A stretch of DNA of 64,000 nucleotides from an uncultured Chloracidobacterium sp. Lineage in GTDB: Bacteria > Acidobacteriota > Blastocatellia > Pyrinomonadales > Pyrinomonadaceae. Under the pieces are notes generated by a model. That model saw nothing but the letters and a program-made list of their open reading frames with translations, did no database searches and was not told the DNA's origin. Both the position numbers and the translations under genes were made by a program. Position 1 is the stretch's first letter. Each line of letters begins with the position of its first letter. This document shows positions 36,359-45,673 of this stretch, in pieces. The stretch is from positions 186,001 through 250,000 of the forward strand of contig CAKZGE010000003.1 of NCBI GenBank assembly GCA_936914845.1, written 5' to 3'.

Positions 36359-36385
36359 GGGCCGCCGCTGGTCAAAAGGCGGCCC
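36359..36385 (-). terminator. GC-rich hairpin between TonB receptor and GH38 genes
   Basis: Arms GGGCCGCC (36359-36366) and GGCGGCCC (36378-36385) with an 11-nt loop, 14 bp past the receptor stop on the minus strand. There is no T tract, so partial termination or mRNA protection is as likely as full termination. Confidence 0.45.
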
Positions 36386-36399
36386 CGTGACTTCATCGG

Positions 36400-39300
36400 C
36401 TAGAAATTGAATCTCGCCGAAAGTTGTATCTGCCGCGGTCCGCCAAATCCCAGCAATCCGCCAAGCTGATTGCCGACCGTTGATGTGCTTACACCGAACA
36501 GCGAACACGAACCTACCGAACCCGCACAGCTCAAACCGCCCGAAGGATCAGCAAAGTTCTTGAAATTGAACAAGTTGAATACCTCAAGCCGAAGCTGCAG
36601 CGAAGAACGCTCTGAAAAACGCGTGTTCTTTCCGAGCGATGCATCGACCTGTGCAAAATTCGGCCCCCGCAGCAGATTGCGTCCGGCATTGCCATAAACA
36701 CCTGCCGCCGGCGTTGAAAATGCGGCTGCATTGAATTGGCAATTCGGCACCGAATAATTCGAGCAGTAAAGGTCTGCTCCGTTCACTACATTCGGTCGGC
36801 GGGCAAATCCGCCAAACGTTCCGCCCGTTTCCGTCACGTTAATAGGGAAACCGCTGCGGATCTGTGTGATCGTATTAAGCTGCCAGCCATCGACCAGCCA
36901 TTTTGCACCGCCGCCGAACCAGCTGCGAAGCGGCAGATCATAACCGGCGTCGAATGAGAAATTGTGACGAACGTCTGCGTCAGAACTTGCCCGTTCCGCC
37001 GCCGCGTTGTTCGGGTCCTGATAGTCTTTGAAGAAACCGATCGCGTTATCGATCGCGTGGCCCCACGTGTAATTTGCGTTGTAGCGAAATCCTTTTGCAA
37101 AATTACGCTTCAATGTTGCCTGCAAAGCGTGGTAATTCGCCTGCGGGTATCCGCCGACCAGATATATATCGCCCCATGCCTGAGATATCGGACGGGTCGT
37201 TCCATCAGCAATGCTCTTGCGGTTGATGTTCCGCGGCGAAACCACGCCGTCAGTCAAAATATGCGTTACTTGGTTGCCGACATAGCCGACGCTCAAGGTG
37301 CCGAAACCGAGATCTCTCTGCAGGTTCAGCGACCAATGCTGAGCCATCGCCGTGTTCAGGTCCTTTTCGATAACATATGCATTGCTTTGGGAGCAAACAA
37401 ATGCCGCTTGCTGGACCGGATAGCCCCATTGGGCAGTCGTTACACCGCAAAAGAACAGAGCGGTAATGATGTCTGTCGATATCTGCGGGAACGAGTTTGC
37501 CGCCGGTGAACCAAAGCTGGCCGGAAGCTCGCGATTGTAAAAGATGCCATAGCCGCCTCGCAAGACCGTCTTACCGTCGCCGAATACGTCAAAAGCAAAT
37601 CCGACGCGCGGGCCAAAATTATTCTTGTCCACATCGTGGATCTTTTCGCCGGGTGCCGTATATGACAGCGTCGCCAGGTCGAAATTCTGCAGCAGCCCGT
37701 TCTTTTCACGGCTCACCGTGCTAACTTCATACCGCAGCCCAAGGTTAAGCGAAAGCCGCGGGTGCACTTTCCAATCGTCGTTTACAAAGAATGAAAAATT
37801 CTCATTAGCGTAATCAAGTCTCGGATGGCCCGTCCGGTCCATAATGAACGGCTGGTTTTGCGCCAATTCCGCTTCGCCGAAAAATGTGAAGACGTCTTGT
37901 GCTCCGACCATAGCCGATCGACGATTCAAACGAATGTCCGCGCCCATTTTGAGCGAATGGTTGCCGCGTACCATCGAAAGCGTATCCAGAAAATGATATA
38001 CCACGCCCGTGCGTTCCTGCTCGAATTGGGCCGGCCCCGGTCCGTTGATCGAAGCATTCACGAAAATGAAGCTCATCCGCGGAATATTCGAACTTCCCGC
38101 ACCGACATCGGTGTAATTATGATTGATGCCAAAACCAAATTCGTTCGATGTGGCTCCGTCAAAAGCATAATTGTGTGACACCTTCAAAAGTTGTGTCCGC
38201 AGCTTGGCATCCGCATATTGATCCGTTCCAATACCGTACGGTGTGCCCGTATTCGAATCATTGATATTGTAGCGAACAGAAAATTGGCTCTTATCGTTCT
38301 GCAAAAAGTCGATCTTCACCGAACCCGTGTTTTCATCAAGATCGCCGACCCGTTGGCCGGTGTACCAACCTAGATTTGCATTAAAAGGCCGCTGCGGCAG
38401 GGGAAGCGTATCGACCAGCGGACGTGTCGCCGCAACCATCGAATCACGATAGCCCTGCGTAAAGGTCAGAACATTGAATGTTTGTCCGCGGGTTTGTCGG
38501 ACGCCTTCGTAATTAGCGAAAAAGAAGACCTTGTCCTTTTTGATCGGACCGCTGAAATTCCCGCCAAATTGATTCAGACGAAAACGCTGCAGTCCGCCGA
38601 TGGCGTCGGGGGCATCCAAGCCTTCGTTACGGAAATAATCAAAAACGCTCCCGGCAAAGCTATTGGTACCAGAGCGGGTGATCGGGTTGATGACCGCTCC
38701 CATTGCTTGCCCATACTGTGCCGAATAGTTTTGCTCGACGACCTGCACTTCTTGAATGCTGTCCATGCTGACGCGATTAACGCGGGATTCGACACGGCCA
38801 AGCACATTCGAAGTTCCGTTCACATCAACACGGCTGGCATCAACGCCGTCAACCAGCACGCTGGAACCGCCGAAGGTCGAAGGTATGCCGTTGATGCTTG
38901 TCTGAAATTGATTGGTGGTCTGCACCGAACCCGGAATGGTCGCCAACAGCTGTGTGAAATCACGGCCGTTCACCGGATTATCCGTTATTCGCTCAAGGCT
39001 TATCGTATCACCGATGGTCGATGTTTCCGTGTCAATGCGTGTTTGGTTTACCACTTCGACCACGGCATCGACGCCGCCAAGGGCCATTGTTACGTCCACA
39101 CGTGCGCGTTCGCCTACCGCTAAACGCAGATCTTTGCGTGTCGTCGTCTGAAATCCGCTACCCGTGGCTTCGACCGAATAGATGCCTGTCGCCAGCGACG
39201 GCACGTCATACCGGCCATCAGCCTCCGTGGTCACCGTCCGCCGCTCATTCGTTCCTTGATTGATGATCGTGATCGTTGCACTCGCCACCACCGCGCCGTT

Positions 39301-39426
39301 CGGGTCGGTGACCACGCCGGTTATCGAACCTGTATTCGATTGCGCCATTGCCGCCATCGCCGTAAAAACTGCGATGACCAACAGGGAGATCGCTCTTTTC
39401 ATATATACTATTGCTTGAATGTTCAT
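36400..39426 (-). CDS. TonB-dependent receptor, Oar-like, with carboxypeptidase-regulatory domain
   Basis: 1008 aa. The start at 39426 is fixed by GGAGGA six bases upstream, although the signal peptide begins at the ninth residue (MKRAISLLVIAVFTAMAAM). Next, a carboxypeptidase-regulatory-like beta-sandwich (SITGVVTDPNGAVVASATI ... DGRYDVPSLATGIYSVEATG), a plug domain (NPVNGRDFTQLLATIPGSV; SSVLVDGVDASRVDVNG), then a long barrel ending in aromatic QIQLSARFNF as outer-membrane porins do. It would import bulky glycans and sits 33 bp upstream of the sugar-binding protein's end in the same direction. Confidence 0.92.
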   Translation of the reverse strand: MNIQAIVYMKRAISLLVIAVFTAMAAMAQSNTGSITGVVTDPNGAVVASATITIINQGTNERRTVTTEADGRYDVPSLATGIYSVEATGSGFQTTTRKDLRLAVGERARVDVTMALGGVDAVVEVVNQTRIDTETSTIGDTISLERITDNPVNGRDFTQLLATIPGSVQTTNQFQTSINGIPSTFGGSSVLVDGVDASRVDVNGTSNVLGRVESRVNRVSMDSIQEVQVVEQNYSAQYGQAMGAVINPITRSGTNSFAGSVFDYFRNEGLDAPDAIGGLQRFRLNQFGGNFSGPIKKDKVFFFANYEGVRQTRGQTFNVLTFTQGYRDSMVAATRPLVDTLPLPQRPFNANLGWYTGQRVGDLDENTGSVKIDFLQNDKSQFSVRYNINDSNTGTPYGIGTDQYADAKLRTQLLKVSHNYAFDGATSNEFGFGINHNYTDVGAGSSNIPRMSFIFVNASINGPGPAQFEQERTGVVYHFLDTLSMVRGNHSLKMGADIRLNRRSAMVGAQDVFTFFGEAELAQNQPFIMDRTGHPRLDYANENFSFFVNDDWKVHPRLSLNLGLRYEVSTVSREKNGLLQNFDLATLSYTAPGEKIHDVDKNNFGPRVGFAFDVFGDGKTVLRGGYGIFYNRELPASFGSPAANSFPQISTDIITALFFCGVTTAQWGYPVQQAAFVCSQSNAYVIEKDLNTAMAQHWSLNLQRDLGFGTLSVGYVGNQVTHILTDGVVSPRNINRKSIADGTTRPISQAWGDIYLVGGYPQANYHALQATLKRNFAKGFRYNANYTWGHAIDNAIGFFKDYQDPNNAAAERASSDADVRHNFSFDAGYDLPLRSWFGGGAKWLVDGWQLNTITQIRSGFPINVTETGGTFGGFARRPNVVNGADLYCSNYSVPNCQFNAAAFSTPAAGVYGNAGRNLLRGPNFAQVDASLGKNTRFSERSSLQLRLEVFNLFNFKNFADPSGGLSCAGSVGSCSLFGVSTSTVGNQLGGLLGFGGPRQIQLSARFNF

Positions 39427-39459
39427 TTGAATCCTCCGAAAACTTCCTTACGATCCCCC

Positions 39460-40497
39460 TTAAACTTTTCTGCAGCCGCTGTTTGTTTCAATGGCCGCGA
39501 TCGCTTCGAAATCCGGCGTCCAGATGCCGTTTTCATGTGTGTAATATTTTTCCAGCACATCTGCCGTCACCGGTATGGATGGCGTTACGTCGCGGTCCGA
39601 TACGCTTTGGCCGTCAAATAGCCGCACGATACCGTCCATGCAGCGAAGCCCTACGTATTCCGGGAACATCGCCGCGCTCACCTTCAAAGCCTCTCGCCGC
39701 ATCATCCAGTCTTTTTCCGCGTCGCCCGATAGACCAAAACCTGCGATCGTCACGGCATCCGGCTCGAATCCTGCCGCCAGATAGCCTTGATAGGCACCCT
39801 GTGCGGTTTCGTCGTCCATTGCAAAGATAACGTCCACATCGCCTTTTTCAGCAAGCGTTTCGTGGGCTATCTTCTTTGCTATCGAGGGTGTTGCTTCGCC
39901 ATTGATAGATGCCGTCAGCACTGCGTTTGGCTGGACGGATCGAACGCCTTCGACAAACCCTTCGCTTCGCAGCAAACACGGCCGCAGCCACGGCAAGCCG
40001 ACATCGAGGATGCGTAGAGGCGATCCATCGGCGTTCGTCACATTTTTTCCTACCCAAATTCCAAGGTCATAGCCGGCATCGTAATCGCAGATCGCCACCA
40101 TCGTTTCCATGCCCTCGACCGGATTCGCTTCGACCAAAACGGGTTTACCCGCCTTCTCGGCGATCTTCAAGATCGGTTCCAATCCCGTCGTATTGGCCGG
40201 CGTGAGGATCAAAGCATCGACCTCTTCCACCAGTTGGCGGGCTTGTTCGATCTGGTTTTCGATCGAGAGTTCCGCATCGCGAATGACGACCTCAACACCG
40301 TACTGCTCACCGCGGCGCTTTAATATTTCGATAACGATCTGATACCAGATATGAAAACTGTAGTTGGTCAGATATCCAACCTTTTTCAGCGAACGATTCG
40401 CTTCCACGAGTGGTATTTTTGCCATCGCCGCATTCAGTCCCGGCGGCGGATCGTAGGCCGTCACCGGCGGATGGGCATTTTCTGCTGCATTGCTCAT
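39460..40497 (-). CDS. Sugar-binding periplasmic-type protein without signal peptide
   Basis: 345 aa. Type I periplasmic-binding fold: KKVGYLTNYSFHIWYQIVIE, VDALILTPANTTGLEPIL, DVDVIFAMDDETAQGAYQG, VTIAGFGLSGDAEK. This is the ribose/galactose ABC-transporter-binding or LacI effector-domain fold. There is no leader, no lipobox and no DNA-binding domain; the codons upstream of the ATG contain an in-frame stop, so nothing was overlooked. No ABC permease or ATPase is in the window. It may be a cytoplasmic sugar sensor or have lost its exporter signal. It lies between SDR and TonB receptor genes on the same strand. Confidence 0.8.
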   Translation of the reverse strand: MSNAAENAHPPVTAYDPPPGLNAAMAKIPLVEANRSLKKVGYLTNYSFHIWYQIVIEILKRRGEQYGVEVVIRDAELSIENQIEQARQLVEEVDALILTPANTTGLEPILKIAEKAGKPVLVEANPVEGMETMVAICDYDAGYDLGIWVGKNVTNADGSPLRILDVGLPWLRPCLLRSEGFVEGVRSVQPNAVLTASINGEATPSIAKKIAHETLAEKGDVDVIFAMDDETAQGAYQGYLAAGFEPDAVTIAGFGLSGDAEKDWMMRREALKVSAAMFPEYVGLRCMDGIVRLFDGQSVSDRDVTPSIPVTADVLEKYYTHENGIWTPDFEAIAAIETNSGCRKV

Positions 40498-40565
40498 AAA
40501 AATTTCAGTACCTCTTTTTGGTTAGGATCGTCCTTGTTTTTAACCGCCTTAAGAAACGGCCATTT

Positions 40566-41351
40566 TCAACTGGTTTGCGGCACACCGCCGATCTGTGTCA
40601 GCAATCCGCCGTCTGCCGTCCATATCGAACCGGTAACGAACGAAGAGCTCTCGTGAGCGAGAAATACCGCTATCTCTGCTATCTCTCGCGGCTCTGCGAT
40701 CCGTCCCAGCGGATGCATCGCCTTACATGCGTCGTAAACCGATTGCGGATCCGGATCAAGCGATGCCGCCCACTTCAGCATCGGCGTATCGACCGTTCCC
40801 GGACAAACCGCGTTTGCCCTGATCTGCTGCTTTGCGTAGTCCATCGCGATCGACCGCGTCAGGCCCAGCAACGCATGCTTGCTTACGGTATATGCCAAAA
40901 CATTTTGCTGGCTCGCCAATGCCTGCACAGAGGAAACATTGACGATCGAGCCCCGGCCTTGCTTTTGCAGATAGGGTATTACCGCCCGTGCCGCGTTCCA
41001 TGCACCCCGCAAGTTTACGCTAAGCACTTCGTCCCATTGCTCATCGCTTGTCGTTGTCGCCGTACCGTACCGCTGTATGCCCGCGCTGACGATCAATGCA
41101 TCTAGGCGGCCAAATTCGCCGGCGGCTTCTTCGACCGCAGACTGCACCGCCCCGGCCTCCGCCACGTTCACTTTAGCGAAAATGGCTTTTCCACCCTTTG
41201 CCTTTATCGCTTCGACCGCTTCGGCACCCGCCGTTTCGTCCCAGTCAAAAATGGCTACGCCGGCTCCCCTTTCTGCCAACAGCTCCGCCGCCGCACGCCC
41301 GATGCCTAGTGCCCCGCCCGTCACTATTGCCGCTTTTCCGTCAAATCTCAT
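40566..41351 (-). CDS. Short-chain dehydrogenase/reductase
   Basis: 261 aa, standard classical SDR: cofactor motif TGGALGIGRAAAEL near residue 11-24, an Asp after the second strand (IFDWDE) favouring NAD over NADP, NVSSVQALA, catalytic Ser and YTVSKHALLG with Tyr and Lys. C-terminal SSFVTGSIWTADGG is the usual end. Oxidises an alcohol, probably a sugar or polyol taken up by the symporter whose gene overlaps it by ATGA. Confidence 0.92.
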   Translation of the reverse strand: MRFDGKAAIVTGGALGIGRAAAELLAERGAGVAIFDWDETAGAEAVEAIKAKGGKAIFAKVNVAEAGAVQSAVEEAAGEFGRLDALIVSAGIQRYGTATTTSDEQWDEVLSVNLRGAWNAARAVIPYLQKQGRGSIVNVSSVQALASQQNVLAYTVSKHALLGLTRSIAMDYAKQQIRANAVCPGTVDTPMLKWAASLDPDPQSVYDACKAMHPLGRIAEPREIAEIAVFLAHESSSFVTGSIWTADGGLLTQIGGVPQTS

Positions 41352-43189
41352 GCGGCCTCCTCTTTTAATTCCGTGGTCGGCATTGCTCCCTCGCCATCGT
41401 CCTCACCGATGGGCGGACCGGGCGGCGGAAGGGTTTTGTACCACGAAAAATACAACACGACACAGCACACCAACGTAACGCTGACCAGACCAAATCCGAC
41501 CGCCAATTGGTTCAACACCAGATATAGCATTGAGACGTACAGACACGTTATCGCCACCATCGAAACGATCGTATTGAATGCTTCTAATGCAAAAGAAATG
41601 CGGCGCCTGAATTGCGGCTCCTCCTTTAGGATGGCCGTTTTTGCCGGTGCCCAAAACCCCCAAGGCTGCACTTTGCTATAGAAATTTTTCAGCGTTTCCA
41701 GATTCGTCGGTTCCGAAAGCAGCGAAGCCGCGATCGTGACCACCGTCGAAGCCAACGCGATCACCGGAAAGCCAATGTACAGCGGCAGCGGGGCTCCTGA
41801 GACCGAATCATATACGATCTGTCCCAGTGAAAGTGCCATTCCGCCAAAAACACCTGCCGCATAACCATAGCCGTTCAGACGCCACCAATACCAGCGAAGA
41901 ACGTTCGGAGGCAGAATGCCGGCCGCCAACGTGCCGAATATCCAGGTGAATGCAGCATCGATCGAACTGCCGAAATACGAAATGATAATGCCCGAAATGA
42001 TCAGCAGGGAAGACGAGATATAACTTGCCTTGATCAGGGTCTTATCATCGGCCTGGGGGTTGATATAGCGTTGATAGACGTCTTTTACCAAATACGCCGC
42101 CCCGCCATTGACCGTCGAAGAAAATGTCGCCAAAAATCCGGAAAGCAGAGCTGCCAGCATAAACCCAACCAAACCGACCGGCAACATTGAACCAATGATC
42201 AGCGGCAAGGCCGTTTCCGGGTCCGCCCGCAGCTTTTCATCAAGTACCGCATTGCCGATACCCATTATCGCCATTACCGCGATCGCCATCGCGAAACACC
42301 ACCGGACCGTGTGGATGGCTCCCCATAAAGCTCCAAGTTTTGAAGCATCGCGTTCATCCTTCGCCGCCAAAAACCGTTGAAAGTCGTATAGCTGTTCGGG
42401 CCCGCTCAAACACAGCAAAAATCCCTTTAGAACCCAAACCGCGGTCAGCGCACCGAAGAAAGCATATTCTTTACCCACCGTCGCATTTGCCAACTCCGGT
42501 ATATGCATGACCGGTTGTATGCTGAACCAAGAAGCAGGGACCAATGCATGGAAGCGTTCGGCATCAAAATGCATGAATCCGATGATCGCAAAAACGATCG
42601 CACCGGCACTCAGCACAATAGTTTGCAATATCTCAACGCGTACGATGCCGTGAAAGCCGCCGGCCACCACATAGAGCCCGGTCACACCCAATATGAGCAC
42701 CGCACATACGAACGGTGAGAACGGCAAAAAGATCGAACCGAATTTGCCCATACCGATCGCACCGTAGCCCAATAGAGCGGTAATGGTCAGGATCGCGAAC
42801 AGCGTATATGACAGCCGGGCTATATCGCCGCCCTTTCCGTCACCAAACCGCGTTTTCATCCATTCGGCACCCGTCATCGCCCCCGAACTCCGGATCCAGC
42901 GGCCCATATACGCCAAGTAGAAGGCGGTTATCGGAAACCCCCATAACCAATGCACCCACATGCCCTTGAGGCCCAGCAGGATGAAGGTGGATACGATCCA
43001 CATTGTTCCCGTAATGTCGAAATAGCTCGATGAACCCGACATTGCCAGCGCCCACCACGGCAATTGCCTGCCGCCCAAAAAATACGATGACATTCCCTTT
43101 GCGGCCTTGCGCTTCATGGCAAATCCGATGCCCATGATCGCGGCTAGGTACAAAACGACGATGATCTGGTCAAGTACAGAAAGGTTCAT
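41348..43189 (-). CDS. Sodium/solute symporter (SSS family)
   Basis: 613 aa, about 14 transmembrane helices. Begins MNLSVLDQIIVVLYLAAIMG and shows the SSS hallmarks AKGMSSYFLGGRQLPWWA and VVAGGFHGIVRVEILQTIVL, with GFLATFSSTVNGGAAYLVKDVYQ. It takes up sugars or related compounds with Na+. It is translationally coupled (ATGA) to the SDR gene. Upstream is a 265-bp gap with a good promoter and a palindromic operator-like site; beyond it lies the ROK regulator gene. Confidence 0.9.
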   Translation of the reverse strand: MNLSVLDQIIVVLYLAAIMGIGFAMKRKAAKGMSSYFLGGRQLPWWALAMSGSSSYFDITGTMWIVSTFILLGLKGMWVHWLWGFPITAFYLAYMGRWIRSSGAMTGAEWMKTRFGDGKGGDIARLSYTLFAILTITALLGYGAIGMGKFGSIFLPFSPFVCAVLILGVTGLYVVAGGFHGIVRVEILQTIVLSAGAIVFAIIGFMHFDAERFHALVPASWFSIQPVMHIPELANATVGKEYAFFGALTAVWVLKGFLLCLSGPEQLYDFQRFLAAKDERDASKLGALWGAIHTVRWCFAMAIAVMAIMGIGNAVLDEKLRADPETALPLIIGSMLPVGLVGFMLAALLSGFLATFSSTVNGGAAYLVKDVYQRYINPQADDKTLIKASYISSSLLIISGIIISYFGSSIDAAFTWIFGTLAAGILPPNVLRWYWWRLNGYGYAAGVFGGMALSLGQIVYDSVSGAPLPLYIGFPVIALASTVVTIAASLLSEPTNLETLKNFYSKVQPWGFWAPAKTAILKEEPQFRRRISFALEAFNTIVSMVAITCLYVSMLYLVLNQLAVGFGLVSVTLVCCVVLYFSWYKTLPPPGPPIGEDDGEGAMPTTELKEEAA

Positions 43190-43350
43190 AACACAGTATG
43201 GTTAATCTTGAGCCGCGTCTAAGTGGCAAAGCAAGAGCTGCATCTTTCTTGATGCACTTTTTCAACCGTGGCTGCTTGTGCCGATCGATTCAGTGAATAC
43301 CGAGCTGAAAACTTTATTTTTACCGAAGAATAAGTTTCGGGTAATTTCAA

Positions 43351-43379
43351 GTTTTACCATCACCGGCATTTCTTGTCAA
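43351..43379 (-). promoter_or_regulatory. Sigma-70-type promoter of the symporter operon
   Basis: On the minus strand TTGACA (complement of 43374-43379), 17-bp spacer, TAAAAC (complement of 43351-43356). The symporter start is about 160 bp downstream. A palindrome lies 29 bp upstream of the -35 box. Confidence 0.5.
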
Positions 43380-43407
43380 TACAGATTAAGGGGAAAGAGA
43401 AAAAATA

Positions 43408-43422
43408 ATTGGTATGACCAAT
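43408..43422. promoter_or_regulatory. Operator-like palindrome ATTGGT-ATG-ACCAAT
   Basis: Perfect 6-bp half sites with a 3-bp centre, between the ROK regulator gene and the symporter operon, just upstream of its promoter. The sequence resembles operators of FadR-type GntR regulators (TGGTnnnACCA). An identical half-site pair occurs at 56026-56040. Which protein binds is unknown; the ROK protein next door is one candidate. Confidence 0.5.
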
Positions 43423-43454
43423 AAAGATCCGATCCGTGGAGCTGCCGCTTTCAA

Positions 43455-44636
43455 CTAAAAATAGTTTTGCAAGGCGATCGGGATCGCCCCAAATAGGCTC
43501 GGGTTTTCCACACTAGCCGGCCTGATGTCGATCGGCGAAATGTGCGGCAGAATATACCGGCTGCGAACCTTTTCTTTGATAACCGGTTCTAAGATGTCCC
43601 AGGCCTTGGTAATATCGCCGCCAACAACTACCACTTCCGGGCTGAGGCCATGGGCAACGCTTGCGATGCCCTCGCCCAGATACTCTGCGGTAGCTGTCAG
43701 AGCCGCCAGAGCCTTCTCGTCGCCGCGGTTGGCCAGCGTAATAATATCTGTTACAGAAGCCGCAACCGGATCTTCGCGGTTGCTCATCAGCCTTTTATAC
43801 CGAGAAACTGTGGCGCTGCCGGAAGCAAGTGTTTCCCAGCACCCTTTCCGGCCGCACGAACAAACCTCTCCGTTGGGTTCGATACACATATGGCCGAAAC
43901 CGCCCATTCCGATCTTTGAACCGACATGTAGATCCCCGTTGATTATCAGTCCCGTCCCGAGGCCGTCAACGACCAATATATAGAGCAATGTCTGCACCCG
44001 GATCTCGTCCAACGGGCCATACCAAAGTTCCGAAAAAGCGGCGGCATTGGCGTCGTTCTCGACATGTACCGGCAGCTTCAGCTTTTTTTCGAATATCTGT
44101 TTGACGGGCAGGTCGTCCCAACCAAGATTCGGTGAAACGGCGATCTCGCCGCTTTCGCGCTTGATCAGACCCGGAACACTAACGCCTACTGCGGCAAATT
44201 TCGAACGGGCGTAGTGGGTTTTAACGGTCTTTTGGATCTCCGCACACAGCTTTTCCAAGAATTCGACCGGTTGCCCTTCGGTCAGCACAGCTTTTTGCTT
44301 CAGGATCCGTCCGTTAAAATCGCTTACCGCATAAACCGTTTCTCGGACGCCTATATCAACAGCTAGCACATATGCATTTTCGGCATTGATATATAAATAT
44401 GTCGGCTTTCTGCCGCCGCTGGATGGCCCCTCGGCACCTTCATATATGACGCCTTTTTTGATCAGCCGGTTAACTATTGACGACACCGTTCCGGGGCGAA
44501 GTCCCGTGGCTCGCACAATGTCCACCCGCGAGATCGGCTGCATTTCTCTTATCAAATGCAGCAATACCGTTTGGTTGATATCACGAATGTCGTTGATATC
44601 GACCATTTTTACACTACTTTTCTTTTCTGATCCCAT
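43455..44636 (-). CDS. ROK-family transcriptional regulator
   Basis: 393 aa. N-terminal winged helix-turn-helix (NQTVLLHLIREMQPISRVDIVRA, LRPGTVSSIVNRLIKKGVI), followed by an ROK sugar-kinase-like domain with LAVDIGVRET (ATP-binding), VENDANAAAFSE and the zinc-binding CSCGRKGCWE. ROK repressors (XylR, NagC, Mlc types) release operators on binding a sugar. Position at the head of the symporter and glycosidase genes makes it the likely local regulator; target sequence not proven. Confidence 0.92.
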   Translation of the reverse strand: MGSEKKSSVKMVDINDIRDINQTVLLHLIREMQPISRVDIVRATGLRPGTVSSIVNRLIKKGVIYEGAEGPSSGGRKPTYLYINAENAYVLAVDIGVRETVYAVSDFNGRILKQKAVLTEGQPVEFLEKLCAEIQKTVKTHYARSKFAAVGVSVPGLIKRESGEIAVSPNLGWDDLPVKQIFEKKLKLPVHVENDANAAAFSELWYGPLDEIRVQTLLYILVVDGLGTGLIINGDLHVGSKIGMGGFGHMCIEPNGEVCSCGRKGCWETLASGSATVSRYKRLMSNREDPVAASVTDIITLANRGDEKALAALTATAEYLGEGIASVAHGLSPEVVVVGGDITKAWDILEPVIKEKVRSRYILPHISPIDIRPASVENPSLFGAIPIALQNYF

Positions 44637-44760
44637 GCGTTAAAACAGGCGAGTTAAAACTTTTAACAACAAACGAAAACATATCGTAAATGCCTCCCTT
44701 TGTCGAATGCCGCGTTGTCTGCATTTGCAAACCCGGCCATTGTAAGCGATATTGTGCTTT

Positions 44761-45219
44761 ATGAGATTTACACTTCCCCTTTTCGTAGTGCTTTTTGCCG
44801 CGGTGTCCTATGGCCAATCGATCATTGCTCCCAAAACAGGCACCGGCAAATTTCCGGCCGAGTTTTGGTCCGAGATGGGCCCGGGGGTTACCGGCGACCA
44901 AGGTTTCAAGCTGCGATCTCGCGGCATCCGCGAAACATCCGATTCATTGTTCGAATTGTGGATCAAGATATTGCCCAACAAAACGGCGGTTTTCAACCGT
45001 CAATATTCGCTGCCCGCGGAAACCGCCTATGCCCTTCAATCCGTGACGGTCAATTGTCGCTCCCGTTTCGTTAAGGTCGATAACACTATCCTATATAATT
45101 CGGCGGACGAGCTTGTCAAAGGCAGCGTAGCCAAATTGACACCGGCCGCCAACCGAAATGCGGTCAGATCAGGTTCCATCAGCGGTGCTGTTTATGAAAG
45201 CGTTTGTGTAAAGCCGTGA
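44761..45219 (+). CDS. Small secreted hypothetical protein
   Basis: 152 aa from the ATG at 44761 (MRFTLPLFVVLFAAVSYGQS), a clear signal peptide; the frame opens three codons earlier. The mature part has no recognisable motif; two Cys late in the protein (VNCRSRF, SVCVKP) could form a disulfide bond. Divergent from the ROK gene and convergent with a small zinc protein. Confidence 0.65.
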   Translation: MRFTLPLFVVLFAAVSYGQSIIAPKTGTGKFPAEFWSEMGPGVTGDQGFKLRSRGIRETSDSLFELWIKILPNKTAVFNRQYSLPAETAYALQSVTVNCRSRFVKVDNTILYNSADELVKGSVAKLTPAANRNAVRSGSISGAVYESVCVKP

Positions 45220-45226
45220 TCGCCGG

Positions 45227-45478
45227 CTAATCATCATCTTCGGCAAGGCGGGCGGCAAGTTCGTCCGCATCGCAAACACCACACAGCGGCTGAACCTTTT
45301 CGAGTTCTTCGCTGATATCGCGTGCTAAGGCTCCGCACGTCGGACAAATACCATTCCGGTGAAAGCATTTCAGGTCATAGCTGGCACCATTTTCGCGTTC
45401 CATTATAAAATTAACGCTCGTTTCTTTTCCGCAATAGCCGCAGGTCACGGCCGAACCTTCTGCATATACTGTTGTCAT
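45227..45478 (-). CDS. Small zinc-ribbon protein with three CxxC pairs
   Basis: 83 aa. Cysteine pairs CGYC (near 13-16), CPTC (near 45-48) and CGVC (near 66-69), plus one single Cys, so one or two zinc sites. It ends in an acidic tail (ARLAEDDD). No catalytic domain. It may be a protein-protein or nucleic-acid adaptor. Stands alone. Confidence 0.65.
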   Translation of the reverse strand: MTTVYAEGSAVTCGYCGKETSVNFIMERENGASYDLKCFHRNGICPTCGALARDISEELEKVQPLCGVCDADELAARLAEDDD

Positions 45479-45595
45479 TTATTGTCTCCCTGATCTCGAA
45501 TATAGAACAAGACGTTTCTCTACGCGACTTTTGGCGGAAAATTATTCTACAGCGTGGAGTTTACCTCTTGATGGCTTGAAAAACGTTTAAACTTG

Positions 45596-45623
45596 TTGAC
45601 ATTTTCGCAGATTGGTTTATCAT
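45596..45623 (+). promoter_or_regulatory. Strong sigma-70-like promoter
   Basis: TTGACA (45596-45601), 16-bp spacer, TATCAT (45618-45623): consensus -35 and five of six bases of the -10 box. It faces the small open frame at 45674, not any large gene, so it should produce a short transcript running towards the convergent MFS gene. Confidence 0.55.
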
Positions 45624-45673
45624 CGAGCTTGGTCCCTTTGCGGCCGACATTCTATAGCCATAAAAGAAAACCT

